Of a stretch of DNA of 64,000 nt, positions 1 through 10,453 are shown piece after piece. The translations under genes and the position numbers were made by a program. The stretch is from Tillandsia leiboldiana (Eukaryota > Streptophyta > Magnoliopsida > Poales > Bromeliaceae): positions 80,609 to 144,608 of the forward strand of contig JAQNDB010000094.1 of NCBI GenBank assembly GCA_029204045.2, given 5' to 3'. Within the stretch, counting starts at the first letter, position 1. Each line of letters opens with the position of its first letter. The notes beneath the pieces are model-generated. The model was not told the origin of the DNA and ran no database searches. It worked only from the letters and a program-made list of their open reading frames with translations.

Positions 1-889
1 TACGGATCTCCAGAAATGGGGGTCAAAGCGTTTGCCTTTGAGTGGCGCATCGGAATCCGTGTTAAGTGGCCGGCACGTTCTTCGAGGCGATCGGACGGGG
101 AACCTGCTGTGATCGGAATTCTCTTCTATTTAGGGCACTGGGTTATTTTATTTATGTGGGGATACTTCGACCTTCCGGTTTTCCATCTTGGGTCCTAACC
201 GAATGTTTTCAGTTGATTAAGGAGGGGTTGAAATTTGAGAAATTCTAGGCTGGTTGTCGGGACTTGCGGATAATTTTTGGTGTTAGAGCTCGCAAAACGG
301 TGAACGGAGACGCGATCGGATTCGAATTCCGACTCCCGGATCTCCCAGAATAAGTTTTTGAAGTTTGGGCCCCTTTTAGGGTGCTCCGGGATCCGTGCGA
401 GCGATTGACACGCTTTTCGGGACAATCTTAGCCGTCGGTTTTGATTTCGGTTATTTTAGGGTTTTTCCCTTGACGGCTAGGGTTTAAGGCGGCCCTGTTA
501 AGAAAGGGAAGGGGAAAATAAAACCCCAATCCATATTTCCTCTCTTTTCAACCGAGGGCGCGAGGAACCGAGACGGAGATGAGGAGAAGGAAGGACGATC
601 GCACGCCCTGCGGAACCCGGCGAACGAGAGTGGGACGATCCTCTTCCTTCCTCCCTCACCGGCGAAAACAAGGTAAACGGTTCGGGCCTTCCCGGTTATC
701 TTTTTCGATTTAGGGTTTTCCTTCTTGTCGTGTTGCGTGCAAGGCGTGGTGTCGAACGGGAGGCCGCCGCCGCCGTTGTTAGACGGGAGGCCGCCGCCGC
801 CGTTACCGTGTTCGCGGGGTCATCGCCGGAGTCGCACGGGAGCGAAAACGGAGAGAAAACGCGAAAACTAGGGCTCACTGTGCTGTCCG

Positions 890-1290
890 TACGGCCGCGG
901 TCCACAGGCCCAGGCGTGCACCCGGTGCACGCCCCGCAGCCTCGGAGGTGCAGACCCGGCGCACGAAACCGTGCACCGGGCTGCACACCGTGCGCGGTGC
1001 ACGCTCCAGGCGTGCACCCGGCGCACGCATCGGCAGCCAGAGCTGCGGACCCGGCGTATGCTTTCGTGCGCCGGCCCGGCCCGCTCGGGTGCGGTGCACG
1101 CTACGGGGTGCACCCGGTGCTCACCGCAGGCCCCTGTGGCCGTGAGTCCGGTGCACGCTCGTGTCGTACACCGGCCCGGCCCAGGATGCGCGGTGCACGC
1201 TTCCTGCGTGCACCCGGCGCATGCGGCGCAACCGCCGACGCTGTAAACCCGGTCCACGCCTGGACCGTGCACCAGCCTTGTGCCGAAAAG
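890..1290 (+). repeat. GC-rich array of GTGCAC-centred imperfect palindromes in the A LTR
   Basis: Around ten imperfect copies of a palindrome like CGTGCACCCGGTGCACG recur roughly every 20-60 bp (CCCGG cores at about 921, 955, 1017, 1050, 1113 and 1213). Equivalent arrays lie at 7266-7665 and, reversed in element C, at about 12340-12710, 28725-29095 and 35320-35690. CpG density is high. Apparent frames on both strands are a by-product of this composition. Confidence 0.75.
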
Positions 1291-2525
1291 CCCAGACGCT
1301 CCGTTTTTAGCCCGTTTCGCCCCGTTTTTGAGTGTTTTTGACCCCGACGATGTTATTAACGATACTTCTTACTGTAGTTCTTTTCGGGCTCAAGGTGGGA
1401 GCATTTTAACTGAAGTTCCCACACACTTTCTCCACGTTTCAGGTGGGTACACCCTTAGAATCCCTTTATGCGTAATGTCGTTATGATCAGGTTTATTATG
1501 TAGTGGGTTGATATTTTCTTTGTCCTAGCATCTAACTCTATCATGTTGGACGGGGTCAACTCTAAGTGTACTGGGGTTTAATATTGATGGGTGATAGCTT
1601 ATGCATGTTAGTGGGTTCTTCATAGTGTTTAGCGTCGGTCTCCGACGGCCGTCCTCCTTCTGATATTTATATGTTGGCGGGCTACCTTCGAGTGCACGTA
1701 TTATTGCCTTGACTTTGATTATACATGATAGTGGGTTACCTTCGATCACATATGCTACGGTTTTACTTTTGATTATACATGTTGCCGCTTTACTCTAGTT
1801 ATATATATTATGATGCTGACATGATGGTGCTTATGGTTACTTGGCTCGAGGCTGGAACACGCGCACCCGCGGTTTGGCCACCGCAAAGGGTGCGCTTTTC
1901 CGGAAAAGTGGTCGTTGACCCGTGTATACCCACAGGATGGAGTGGGACCCCTTTAGTTGTGGGGCTTGGATGCGCCAAGGTGTGAGCGGCGCGACCCGTC
2001 GATTTAGTTGTCCGGCGGGGGAGCGATGCGACCCATTCGGTTTAGTTGTCCGACTTGGGCGCGGTGCGATCCGTCGGTTTAGTTGTCCGGCGGGATCGGG
2101 TATTGCAGGTTCACAGGTGGTTGATTTTACTTTTCCCTTGCGGGGGGGGGGGGGGGTTGCTCTGGATAGGCTACGATTGGACGTTGTTTTCTTTACCTGC
2201 TTTACTATTATCATTGTTATCTAGTCGCTGACTTCCCATTTTGTGACAGGGTCCTACCGGGGGGGGAGAGTTAGGCGACGGTGAGGCCGCGGCGAGAGAT
2301 TCTGGGTCCCTGGAGACCTGAACAGTATTTTAATCTCTTTCTTTCGCATTCCATTTGCTATTTGTAGATTGTGGACGGTTCTCGATACCCTCGTGGGGTC
2401 GGTGTGGATGTCGGTATGGTGACTATTTAATTTCTTTGTCTTTTCTTATTTCTCTGTTGGCCGTTTTTGGAAAATAAAAGAGTAAACCAAAGAAAAGATT
2501 GCGAAAACTTCTATTTCAAAACTCG

Positions 2526-2681
2526 GGTGTCGTGTGGGCATCGCTTTCAAAACCCTGAGTTTATGTTGCTTTCGAAAATAGGTTTCAAAATCTAAGTGTC
2601 GTGTGGGCACTACTTTCCAAAACCCTGAGTTTATGTTGCTTTCGAAATGGGTTTTCAAAATATGGGTGCCGGGTGGGCACC
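2526..2681 (+). repeat. Three pentaloop hairpins with GTGTG/GGGTG loops in A U5
   Basis: GGTGTC-GTGTG-GGCATC (2526-2542), AGTGTC-GTGTG-GGCACT (2595-2611) and GGTGCC-GGGTG-GGCACC (2665-2681) have loops starting 69 and 70 nt apart. Stems pair with only G-U wobbles. The same array lies in the 3' LTR at about 8897-9053. Confidence 0.7.
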
Positions 2682-2820
2682 GTTTCAACCTTGTGGATTT
2701 ATCCTTTCAAACTGAACGGCCGTGAGCCTTATTCAACGCAGTGTGAATGGTTGTATGTTCTGGATTGTTGTGATTGATCGTTTACTACCTTAATGAACAT
2801 TGTACAAACCGTTACGCCGT

Positions 2821-2869
2821 GCATATACAGGGGAGACTCTGTCCGTTTGTAGAGTGATCCTGTATATGC
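2821..2869 (+). repeat. Long stem-loop near the A LTR 3' end
   Basis: GCATATACAGG (2821-2831) pairs perfectly with CCTGTATATGC (2859-2869). An inner stem ACTCT/AGAGT closes a 10-nt loop, GTCCGTTTGT. Copies: about 9194-9242 in the 3' LTR, and the C and X LTRs. Confidence 0.75.
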
Positions 2870-2976
2870 GGCGGATCTGGGCACGTGCTGGGGAAGAAGG
2901 TTTTCAAAAAAATTTTCACTACCTTTTGTAATTCGTTTCCGCTAAAAATAATCCCCCGCGGCGTGACAGATTAAGA

Positions 2977-2988
2977 TGGTATCAGAGA
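2977..2988 (+). promoter_or_regulatory. Primer binding site, tRNA-iMet type (element A)
   Basis: TGGTATCAGAGA eight bases after the LTR end matches the usual plant iMet primer site TGGTATCAGAGC in 11 of 12 bases. It would prime minus-strand cDNA synthesis. Confidence 0.9.
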
Positions 2989-3157
2989 CTCGCTTCAATC
3001 ACAACAGTGCCGACGTCCACAGGAATACCCACTTAACTACAAGGTGAATGAAATGGGTAGGGCATAGGAAGGTAGAACGCGAGTGATCGAAGGGGGGGAA
3101 GAGTCTGAGTCCTTTCTCTCGCTAAGGGGTTCGTTGTTTTGTAAGTAAAGTCTAAAG

Positions 3158-3730
3158 TTGACTCTTGTTGTGTGTGTACGGATAGAGGTCAGACTCAGCG
3201 AGCAACTGACGACGGAAATGGACATCGCCGACGAAGCAAATCGCCTGCTCCGCAACCAGCTGCGCGACGTGGCTGGGCAACTACTGACCCTCGCGGAGCA
3301 CCTGAGCATACTGATACGGGAACTCGAGGGCGTCGATCACTTCCGATGCGGCACCAGAGACGTCGCCCCTCGCGGGATGCCACAGATGGGCCCTCCCACC
3401 TTCCAGGGGGCAGTTAACCTGGCCGGGCATCCCGAGCTAGAGTGCGCCCGGCAGGAATACCCTTACCCCCATCCGGCAGAGGACCCCTATCGGAAGGGCC
3501 GGGCGAGCAAACGCCCGAGAACCGGGTAGAACCTTGGGCAGACGACGAAGGAAGGACTTAGGCCACCGAACCAGGGCGTCATATGTGGCGACGCGCACCC
3601 CGTGACGAGTTGCCCATGGCGGGACGGACACTGTTTCCGATGTGGCAGGCCGGGCCACACGCATTACGAGTGCCCTCTGAAGCCGGCTACCACTAGACCC
3701 CCGGCACCGCAATCGGAGAGACGAGAGAAT
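3158..3730 (+). pseudogene. Eroded gag of element A with one CCHC zinc knuckle
   Basis: A 123-codon frame (3158-3529) has a helical segment (EANRLLRNQLRDVAGQLL) followed by proline- and arginine-rich sequence, as in chromovirus gag tails. A second frame shortly after carries a CX2CX4HX4C knuckle (CFRCGRPGHTHYEC, about 3632-3675). The two are in different frames, and the central capsid-like domain of gypsy gag was not recognised. Length is far below a normal gag, so this is a remnant rather than a working nucleocapsid. Confidence 0.65.
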
Positions 3731-4239
3731 GCCGCGGCCCCCGACCGGCATAGGGACCGACCGGAGGGCCCACGCGCGATGAACCCCAACAACACGGGAT
3801 CCCCACCCCGCCACGCCATACGTCGCTGGCCCAAGGGATTGCGGGCGGACCTCCCCGGCCGCCCTGGCGGACGACGCGACGTCCCAAATTGGGGAATGAC
3901 AAGTACTTTTTTTATTTGTTTTACTTTTTCCTTTCCTCTTCCTAGATAGGAGTACCCCCTCGGGTCGGAGCAACCCGCCTCTGTCGGACACCTTTGCGAA
4001 CCTTGTGCCTTTTGTTTTACCTTTCGGTTTCCTCGACCGTTTCGACTCCCACACGCGTTTGGGGGGGGTGGGGGGGGCGAACACCCACGGAAGACTGTTC
4101 GGCTTTACCCACGACTTCTTTCCTTTTTCCTCCCTTACCTCCGAGGTCCTTCATAGCTGTCCTCTTCGGACCAAGCCGAAACAGGCCTCGGCTGGTAAGT
4201 TGTTTCTTCCATGCACCCTGCAACCCAGCGCCAGTTACG

Positions 4240-5040
4240 GGCCCCAGTGACAGTACGCCCAAGTTCGACTGTGAGAAACGACAGGTGCGACTACAAGAAC
4301 CGGGCTTTCCTGAGCATGAGTATATGGCGGGCAAGAGCATCCCCTTCCCGGCGGTCATCTCAGAGGCACGGGCCAGAAGGTTGGTAGAGGGTGGGTGTGT
4401 AGCCTACTTAGCATCGGTGGACTTAGTCACCCGACCCTCGACGACATCCTGATCTATTCACCCACCGACGAGGAGCACGAGGACCGTTTGCGAATGATTC
4501 TCCAGACTCTTAGAGAGCATAAGTTGTCCGCTAAACTCAAGAAGTGTGAATTCTGGCTACGCGGAGTGGGTTTCCTAGGGCATGTGACCTCGGCGAAGGG
4601 AATCACCGTGGACCCCAAGGAAGTGGAATCAGTGGTCGACTGGCAGCCGCCGACGACGGTGACAGAGGTCCGTAGTCCCTAGGCCTGGCCGGACGTTACA
4701 GACGCTTCGTCGAAGGTTTCACGAAGATTGCTGCCCCTTTGAACCGGTTGACCAGAAAAGGGGAAAAGTAATAGCCCATGCTTCCAGGCGATTAAAGGAT
4801 TACGAAAAGAACTACCCGATACGCGACTTAGAACTGGCCATAATGGACTTCGTTTTAAAATTGTGGAGGCGCTACCTCTTTGGAGTCCACTGTAACGTCT
4901 TCTCGGATCACCAAAGTCTTAAGTACATTTTTACCCAAAAGGAATTAAACCTGCGGCGGAGGTGGTAGCTAGAGTTACTGAAGGATTACGACTTGACGAT
5001 TCAATACCACTCCGGGAAGGACAACAGACCGACTCACGCC
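4240..5040 (+). pseudogene. Eroded protease-linker, RT palm and RNase H of element A
   Basis: From about 4260 a frame reads like the linker between gypsy protease and RT (FDCEKRQVRL, then ARRLVEGGCVAYLAS). It jumps at about 4427 into the RT palm (DDILIYS, HKLSAKLKKCEFWL, FLGHVTSAKGI), omitting the RT fingers. Thumb-like sequence follows (about 4683-4755), then RNase H (DLELAIMDF, DHQSLKYIFTQKELN) with an in-frame stop in the conserved RRW-LEL stretch near 4966. Chromovirus family by motif. Several frames and one large internal deletion make it non-functional. Confidence 0.8.
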
Positions 5041-5149
5041 TGCAGCGCATATGAGACAAGATCTCCCTGGACCAAGAGGGCGATTTTACAGTGGAAGGCG
5101 ACGGCACCCTACGGTTCTACCAGGCACGACTAGGAGTTTCCGGATAAAG

Positions 5150-6190
5150 GGTTTTTTTTTTTTTTTTTTAGACCGGGGGTGACGCCTTGGGGCGCACCCG
5201 TGACTTCGTGCGAAAGGAGAACAGAAGTCTACGTCTACGCATCGACTACAGGAAGATAAGCAAGGTTACAGTGAAGAACGACCCAGGACTGACGACCTCT
5301 TTAATCAACTGCAAGAATTTCAGGGACCAGGAGCTGGTCGCTAAGTTTAAGAGATGCGAGTTCTGACTTCGCGAAATGGACTCTCGGGGCACATCGTGTC
5401 AGCGACGGGAATCACAGAGAATATGAGCGGAGGTTTTGAGCAAGAAGGGTCAAATCGGGGAGGAAATCGATGAGCGCGAGTACTCAGCAGGACCGGTACC
5501 GTCGCGCGACCTATTGTCCTTAATGATCAAGCCAACCCTGTTAGAGAAATCTTGGAGGGTCAGAATAACAGGCGTACGGATACAGCTTATCCGAAACAAG
5601 ACCCCCGGACCACGCAAGCGACTTTTCGGCGAGTGCGAACAACGCAATATGTTTTCGAGGGCGGACTTGCGTGCCCGAACTGCTAATATTGAAGAAGGAG
5701 TTACCGTCAGAGGCGCACGACGCTCCCTCTGCAGCGCATCCAGGCGACGTGAAGATGTACGAGGACCTCAAGCAGAAATTTTGGTGGACTAGGGACACTT
5801 TGCTGTTGTCGAACCTTTGGCAAGTCTGCAACGAGCTCTAGAGACTAAACCACACCGCAGCGCGGCGTCTCACCCCCAGACCGGCGGACAGCCCGAGCGA
5901 ATAAGACGGATTCTCGAAGAGGTGCTCTGAACTTACTTACTTGATTTTGGGTGACGGATGGTCACTGCCTTTGAGCTTAGAGAGGACCCGAGCTTCGACG
6001 GAACGCCGATGCGAACCTTAGCACGAGAGGACAAAAGGATTGCGCAACCGGGCGATCCCCTATGGGAAGGCGCTGTGGAACAACCAAGAAGAACGCGAAG
6101 CGACTTAGGAACGGGAGCTAAAGGTGGAGGAGTGCTACTCAGTTTTATGCGTCGCGGACCAGGGTTAAGTTTCGAGGACGAAACTTTTTT
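5150..6190 (+). pseudogene. Displaced RT fragments, integrase zinc region and chromodomain tail of element A
   Basis: After a T-run (about 5151-5169) comes sequence resembling RT fingers (VTPWGAPV, about 5178-5260), then a second RT palm remnant (KFKRCEF, about 5343-5360), although both lie downstream of RNase H. An integrase zinc-region relict follows (AHPGDVKMYEDLKQKFWW, about 5728-5790). The last part (about 5957-6150) resembles the post-integrase tail of element C (FELREDPSFDGTP). No frame stays open across a domain. The order RT-RNase H-RT-integrase implies rearrangement or fusion of two sources. Confidence 0.65.
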
Positions 6191-6204
6191 TTAGTGGTGA
6201 GTGA
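6169..6204 (+). promoter_or_regulatory. GTTTCG-AGGA-CGAAAC hairpin and degenerate polypurine tract of element A
   Basis: GTTTCG (6169-6174), AGGA and CGAAAC (6179-6184) form a tight stem-loop, extendable to 8 bp. After a T-run the bases AGTGGTGAGTGA abut the 3' LTR. In element G the same position has the purine-rich AGTGGGGGAGGA, so here the tract is degenerate. Confidence 0.7.
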
Positions 6205-9200
6205 TGTAGAGTCCTGGCGTTCCCTTGCCCTTGTGTACCTCCCTTTTGTTTTGACGGGACTGATAGGTAAACTTTCCACCGTTTTCTGCAATGGACTGAC
6301 CGGGGCCGCCAGTATTTTTCTGCGATTGAGCTCGAAGAACGGAGGGCGGCAAAGCGAACGGATTCGGATTCCGATTTACGGATCTCCAGAAATGGGGGTC
6401 AAAGCGTTTGCCTTTGAGTGGCTCATCGGAATCCGTGTTAAGTGGCCGACACGTTCATCGAGGCGATCGGAAGGGGAACCTGCTGTGATCGGAATTCTCT
6501 TCTGTTTAGGGCACTGGGTTATTTTATTTATGTGGGGATACTTCGACCTTTCGGTTTTCCATCTTGGGTCCTAACCGAATGTTTTCAGTTGATTAAGGAG
6601 GGGTTGAAATTCGAGAAATTCTAGGCTGGTTGACGGGACTTGCGGATAATTTTTGGTGTTAGAGCTCGCAAAACGGTGAACGAAGACCCGATCGGATTCG
6701 AATTTCGACTCCCGGATCTCCCAGAATAAATTTTTGAAGTTTGGGCCCCTTTTAGGGTGCTCCGGGATCCGTGCGAGCGATTGACACGCTTTTCGGGACA
6801 ATCTTAGCCGTCGGTTTTGATTTCGGTTAATTTAGGGTTTTTCCCTTGACGGCTAGGGTTTAAGGCGGCCCTGTTAGGAAAGGGAAGGGGAAAATAAAAC
6901 CCCAATCCATATTTCCTCTCTTTTCAACCGAGGGCGCGAGGAACCGAGACGGAGACGAGGAGAAGGAAGGACGATCGCACACCCTGCGGAACCCGGCGAA
7001 CGAGAGCGGGACGATCCTCTTCCTTCCTCCCTCACCAGCGAAAATAAGGTAAACGGTTCGGGCCTTCCCGGTTATCTTTTTCGATTTAGGGTTTTCCTTC
7101 TTGTCGTGTTGCGTGCAAGGCGTGGTGTCGAACGGGAGGCCGCCGCCGCCGTTGTTAGACGGGAGGCCGCCGCCGCCGTTACCGTGTTCGCGGGGTCGTC
7201 GCCGGAGTCGCACGGGAGCGAAAACGGAGAGAAAACGCGAAAACTAGGGCTCACTGTGCTGTCCGTACGGCCGCGGTCCACAGGCCCAGGCGTGCACCCG
7301 GTGCACGCCCCGCAGCCTCGGAGGTGCAGACCCGGCGCACGAAACCGTGCACCGGGCTGCACACCGTGCGCGGTGCACGCTCCAGGCGTGCACCCGGCGC
7401 ACGCGTCGGCAGCCAGAGCCGCGGACCCGGCGCACGCTTTCGTGCGCAGGCCCGGCCCGCTCGGGTGCGGTGCACGCTACGGGGTGCACCCGGTGCTCAC
7501 CGCAGGCCCCTGTGGCCGTGAGCCCGGTGCACGCTCGTGTCGTGCACCGGCCCAGCCCAGGATGCGCGGTGCACACTTCCTGCGTGCACCCGGCGCATGC
7601 GGCGCAACCGCCGACACTGTAAACCCGGTCCACGCCTGGACCGTGCACCAGCCTTCTGCCAAAAAGCCCAGAAGCTCCGTTTTTAGCCCGTTTCGCCCCG
7701 TTTTTGAGTGTTTTTGACCCCGACGATGTTATTAACGATACTTCTTACTGTAGTTCTTTTCGGGCTCAAGGTGGGAGCATTTTAACTGAAGTTCCCACAC
7801 ACTTTCTCCACGTTTCAGGTGGGTACACCCTTAGAATCCCTTTATGCGTAATGTCGTTATGATCAGGTTTATTTTGTAGTGGGTTGATATTTTCTTTGTC
7901 CTAGCATCTAACTCTATCATGTTGGACGAGGTCAACTCTAAGTGTACTGGGGTTTAATATTGATGGGTGATAGCTTATGCATGTTAGTGGGTTCTTCATA
8001 GTGTTTAGCGTCGGTCTCCGACGGCCGTCCTCCTTCTGATATTTATATGTTGGCGGGCTACCTTCGAGTGCACGTATTATTGCCTTGACTTTGATTATAC
8101 ATGATAGTGGGTTACCTTCGATCACATATGCTACGGTTTTACTTTTGATTATACATGTTGCCGCTTTACTCTGGTTATATATATTATGATGCTGACATGA
8201 TGGTGCTTATGGTTACTTGGCTCGAGGCTGCAACACGCGCACCCGCGGTTTGGCCACCGCAAAGGGTGCGCTTTTCTGGAAAAGTGGTCGTTGACCCGTG
8301 TATACCCACAGGATGGAGTGGGACCCCTTTAGTTGTGGGGCTTGGATGCGCCAAGGTGTGAGCGGCGCGACCCGTCGGTTTAGTTGTCCGGCGGGGGAGC
8401 GATGCGACCTATTCGGTTTAGTTGTCTGACTTGGGCGCGGTGCGATCCGTCGGTTTAGTTGTCCGGCGGGATCGGGTATTGCAGGTTCACAGGTGGTTGA
8501 TTTTACTTTTCCCTTGCGGGGGGGGGTTGCTCCGGATAGGCTACGGTTGGACGTTGTTTTCTTTACCTGCTTTACTATTATCATTGTTATCTAGTCGCTG
8601 ACTTCCCATTTTGCGACAGGGTCCTACCGGGGGGGGGAGAGTTAGGCGACGGTGAGGCCGCGGCAAGAGATTCTGGGTCCCTGGAGACCTGAACAGTATT
8701 TTAATCTCTTTCTTTCGCATTCCATTTGCTATTTGTAGATTGTGGACGGTTCTCGATACCCTCGTGGGGTCGGTGTGGATGTCGGTATGGTGACTATTTA
8801 ATTTCTTTGTCTTTCCTTATTTCTCTGTTGGCCGTTTTTGGAAAATAAAAGAGTAAACCAAAGAAAAGATTGCGAAAACTTCTATTTCAAAACTCGGGTG
8901 TCGTGTGGGCACCGCTTTCAAAACCCTGAGTTTATGTTGCTTTCGAAAATAGGTTTCAAAATCTAAGTGTCGTGTGGGCACTACTTTCCAAAACCCTGAG
9001 TTTATGTTGCTTTCGAAATGGGTTTTCAAAATATGGGTGCCGGGTGGGCACCGTTTCAACCTTGTGGATTTATCCTTTCAAACTGAACGGCCGTGAGCCT
9101 TATTCAACGCAGTGTGAATGGTTGTATGTTCTGGATTGTTGTGATTGATCGTTTACTACCTTAATGAACATTGTACAAACCGTTACGCCGTGCATATACA

Positions 9201-9339
9201 GGGGAGACTCTGTCCGTTTGTAGAGTGATCCTGTATATGCGGCGGATCTGGGCACGTGCTGGGGAAGAAGGTTTTCAAAAAAAATTTTACTACCTTTTGT
9301 AATTCGTTTCCGCTAAAAATAATCCCCCGGGGCGTGACA
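6205..9339 (+). repeat. Element A 3' LTR (3135 bp)
   Basis: Starts TGTAGAGTCC and ends GGCGTGACA; from 6377 it parallels 1-2968. The G-run near 8518 is shorter than its counterpart near 2145. It includes the GC palindrome array, the pentaloop hairpins and the terminal stem-loop. Confidence 0.93.
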
Positions 9340-9870
9340 AAATGGGAAAAGTTATAGTATTTTTGCGAAGAAGCTTAATATTTTATGTACCAAGTGTGTG
9401 GATCTTGGAGGGGAGGGACCTTTGTGCATAATTTGGCTTCAGCTAGGGATCCAGATCAAAATATATAGAACTGGAGGACTTCTTTTGCATTTTAGTTGCA
9501 AAGTACAATAGAAGCAACCTAAGGCATCGTTGGGTAGAACCCTAGCCGCAACTCTCTTGCAATCGCAGGCACCCACGACTCCTCCTCTCCCTCTGCTACC
9601 TATCCCGCACAGCTGCACCGCCGGCCGCCGCCCCTGATCGCCGAAAAAAAAAAAAAAAAAAAAGCAAGGGTCCTCAAGGAAAACTCTTGATCTTGGGTTG
9701 GTAGAAGAAGAAGAGCACCCGAGCCCCTAGACCTGAGCCCAGACCTCTCAGCGGTCATCTCCTACATCCAGAAGACGAGCCGAGGTGGATTGGTGCACCG
9801 CCGTGGCCGCGCGACGCCGGGAAGGCTACTTTCTTCTTCCTCGGATCCAATCAAGGTGAGCCTCCCTTAC
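9340..9870. other. Target-locus segment 1, unassigned
   Basis: This sequence continues at 37229 once the Cassandra array is removed (shared TSD CTTAC). It has an AT-rich start, then a GC-rich exon-like stretch (about 9530-9856) with an A-run at 9643-9663. It ends in a good splice-donor-like AAG|GTGAG at about 9854-9859. No frame resembles a protein I recognise. It could be a degraded gene or an older repeat. Confidence 0.4.
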
Positions 9871-10047
9871 TGTTACACCCCCGAAATTTGGATTAGTCCT
9901 CTATATAAATGATATAATAGGACTAAATCTCTAACCCAGCTATAGCATTTTGGATGGTAGCAAGATCCAAGAGGAACATGAGAGTTAAGCGTGCTAGAGC
10001 TAGAGTAGTTCTAGGATGGGTGACCCTCTGGGAAGTGGGGCGTCAGA
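9871..10047 (+). repeat. Cassandra LTR 1
   Basis: Starts TGTTACACCCCC and ends CGTCAGA (a degenerate CA end). It carries a 5S-derived block at about 9964-10037. Confidence 0.88.
9964..10037 (+). promoter_or_regulatory. 5S rRNA-derived block with internal Pol III promoter (A box, IE, C box)
   Basis: The block closely matches plant 5S rRNA from its middle onward: AGTTAAGCGTGCT, then GAGTAGTTCTAGGATGGGTG, then ACC with CTGGGAAGT. A box about 9987-10000, intermediate element about 10004-10013, C box about 10014-10032. Cassandra elements are known to carry a transcribable 5S region in the LTR. Equivalent blocks: about 10363-10436, 10547-10590 plus 36788-36817, and 37145-37218. The 5' part of mature 5S is poorly conserved, so this is not a standard 5S gene. 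Confidence 0.8.
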
Positions 10048-10049
10048 GT

Positions 10050-10062
10050 TGGTATCAGAGCC
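10050..10062 (+). promoter_or_regulatory. Primer binding site of the Cassandra-type element
   Basis: TGGTATCAGAGCC is a perfect iMet-type primer site, two bases after LTR 1. The second long spacer has the mutated TGGTATCATAGAC at about 36831. Confidence 0.9.
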
Positions 10063-10269
10063 ATTCACCAGCCGAAAATGTGAGATGAGTCTGGGCTGAG
10101 CCAGGGTTATATAGCGGGTAGAGCGAGGCTCCCCGGCTAATGACCGTTGTGGGTGGAGTGCAGCTCCTCACAAGGTCGGCTAAGGCTAGCGAGACAAGTC
10201 TCACATCGCCTGGTGCTTGTGAGTGTGCTTGAGCCTGACGTGGACGTCAGGGCTTAAAGGGGGGAAGAA

Positions 10270-10446
10270 TGTGATACCCCCGGAATTTGGATTAGTCCTC
10301 TATATAAATGATATAATAGGACTAAATCTCTAACCCGGCTATAGCATTTTGGATGGTAGCAAGATCCAAGAGGAACATGAGAGTTAAGCGTGCTAGAGCT
10401 AGAGTAGTTCTAGGATGGGTGACCCCCTGGGAAGTGGGGCGTCACA
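10270..10446 (+). repeat. Cassandra LTR 2
   Basis: TGTGATACCCCC...GGCGTCACA, 177 bp. Preceded by the purine tract AAAGGGGGGAAGAA and followed by only 7 bp (10447-10453) before LTR 3, so that interior is almost wholly deleted. Confidence 0.9.
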
Positions 10447-10453
10447 GTGAGAA

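Larger units (their letters stand above)
1..2968 (+). repeat. Element A 5' LTR (partial)
   Basis: Matches 6377-9339 nearly base for base and ends in GCGTGACA directly before the primer site. It contains AGGGTTT telo-box-like motifs (about 455-485), two GCC-trinucleotide runs near 765-805, a GC-rich palindrome array (about 890-1290), a G-run near 2145, a pentaloop hairpin array (2526-2681) and a long stem-loop (2821-2869). Reading frames across it show no protein similarity and are treated as chance. Confidence 0.92.
1..9339 (+). mobile_element. Element A: large-LTR non-autonomous chromovirus-like gypsy retrotransposon, left end outside window
   Basis: Two copies of one long sequence (1-2968 and 6205-9339) bracket a 3.2-kb interior. 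The first copy lacks about 172 bp beyond the window edge. The LTR runs TGTAGAG...GCGTGACA, a form confirmed by the duplication-bounded relative C. An iMet primer site follows the left LTR. The interior holds eroded gag, protease, RT, RNase H, integrase and chromodomain-tail fragments of the chromovirus type, none intact. The LTRs differ at several dozen positions by eye, so this insertion is older than B or D. Together the LTRs are about twice as long as the interior, as in LARD-like non-autonomous elements. Confidence 0.9.

Noticed and set aside
455..485. Interstitial telomeric repeat (AGGGTTT motifs)
   Set aside because: Only isolated AGGGTTT units, which are common telo-box promoter motifs; no tandem array.
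730..1341. 203-codon plus-strand frame and opposite 134-codon frame in the A LTR (repeated at 7106-7717)
   Set aside because: It follows the GC-rich palindrome array, has extreme Arg/Ala/Pro/His/Cys bias, no known domain, and equally long frames on both strands.
9964..10037. Genuine 5S rRNA gene
   Set aside because: Only the 3' two thirds is 5S-like, and it sits in a 177-bp LTR of a Cassandra-type element.
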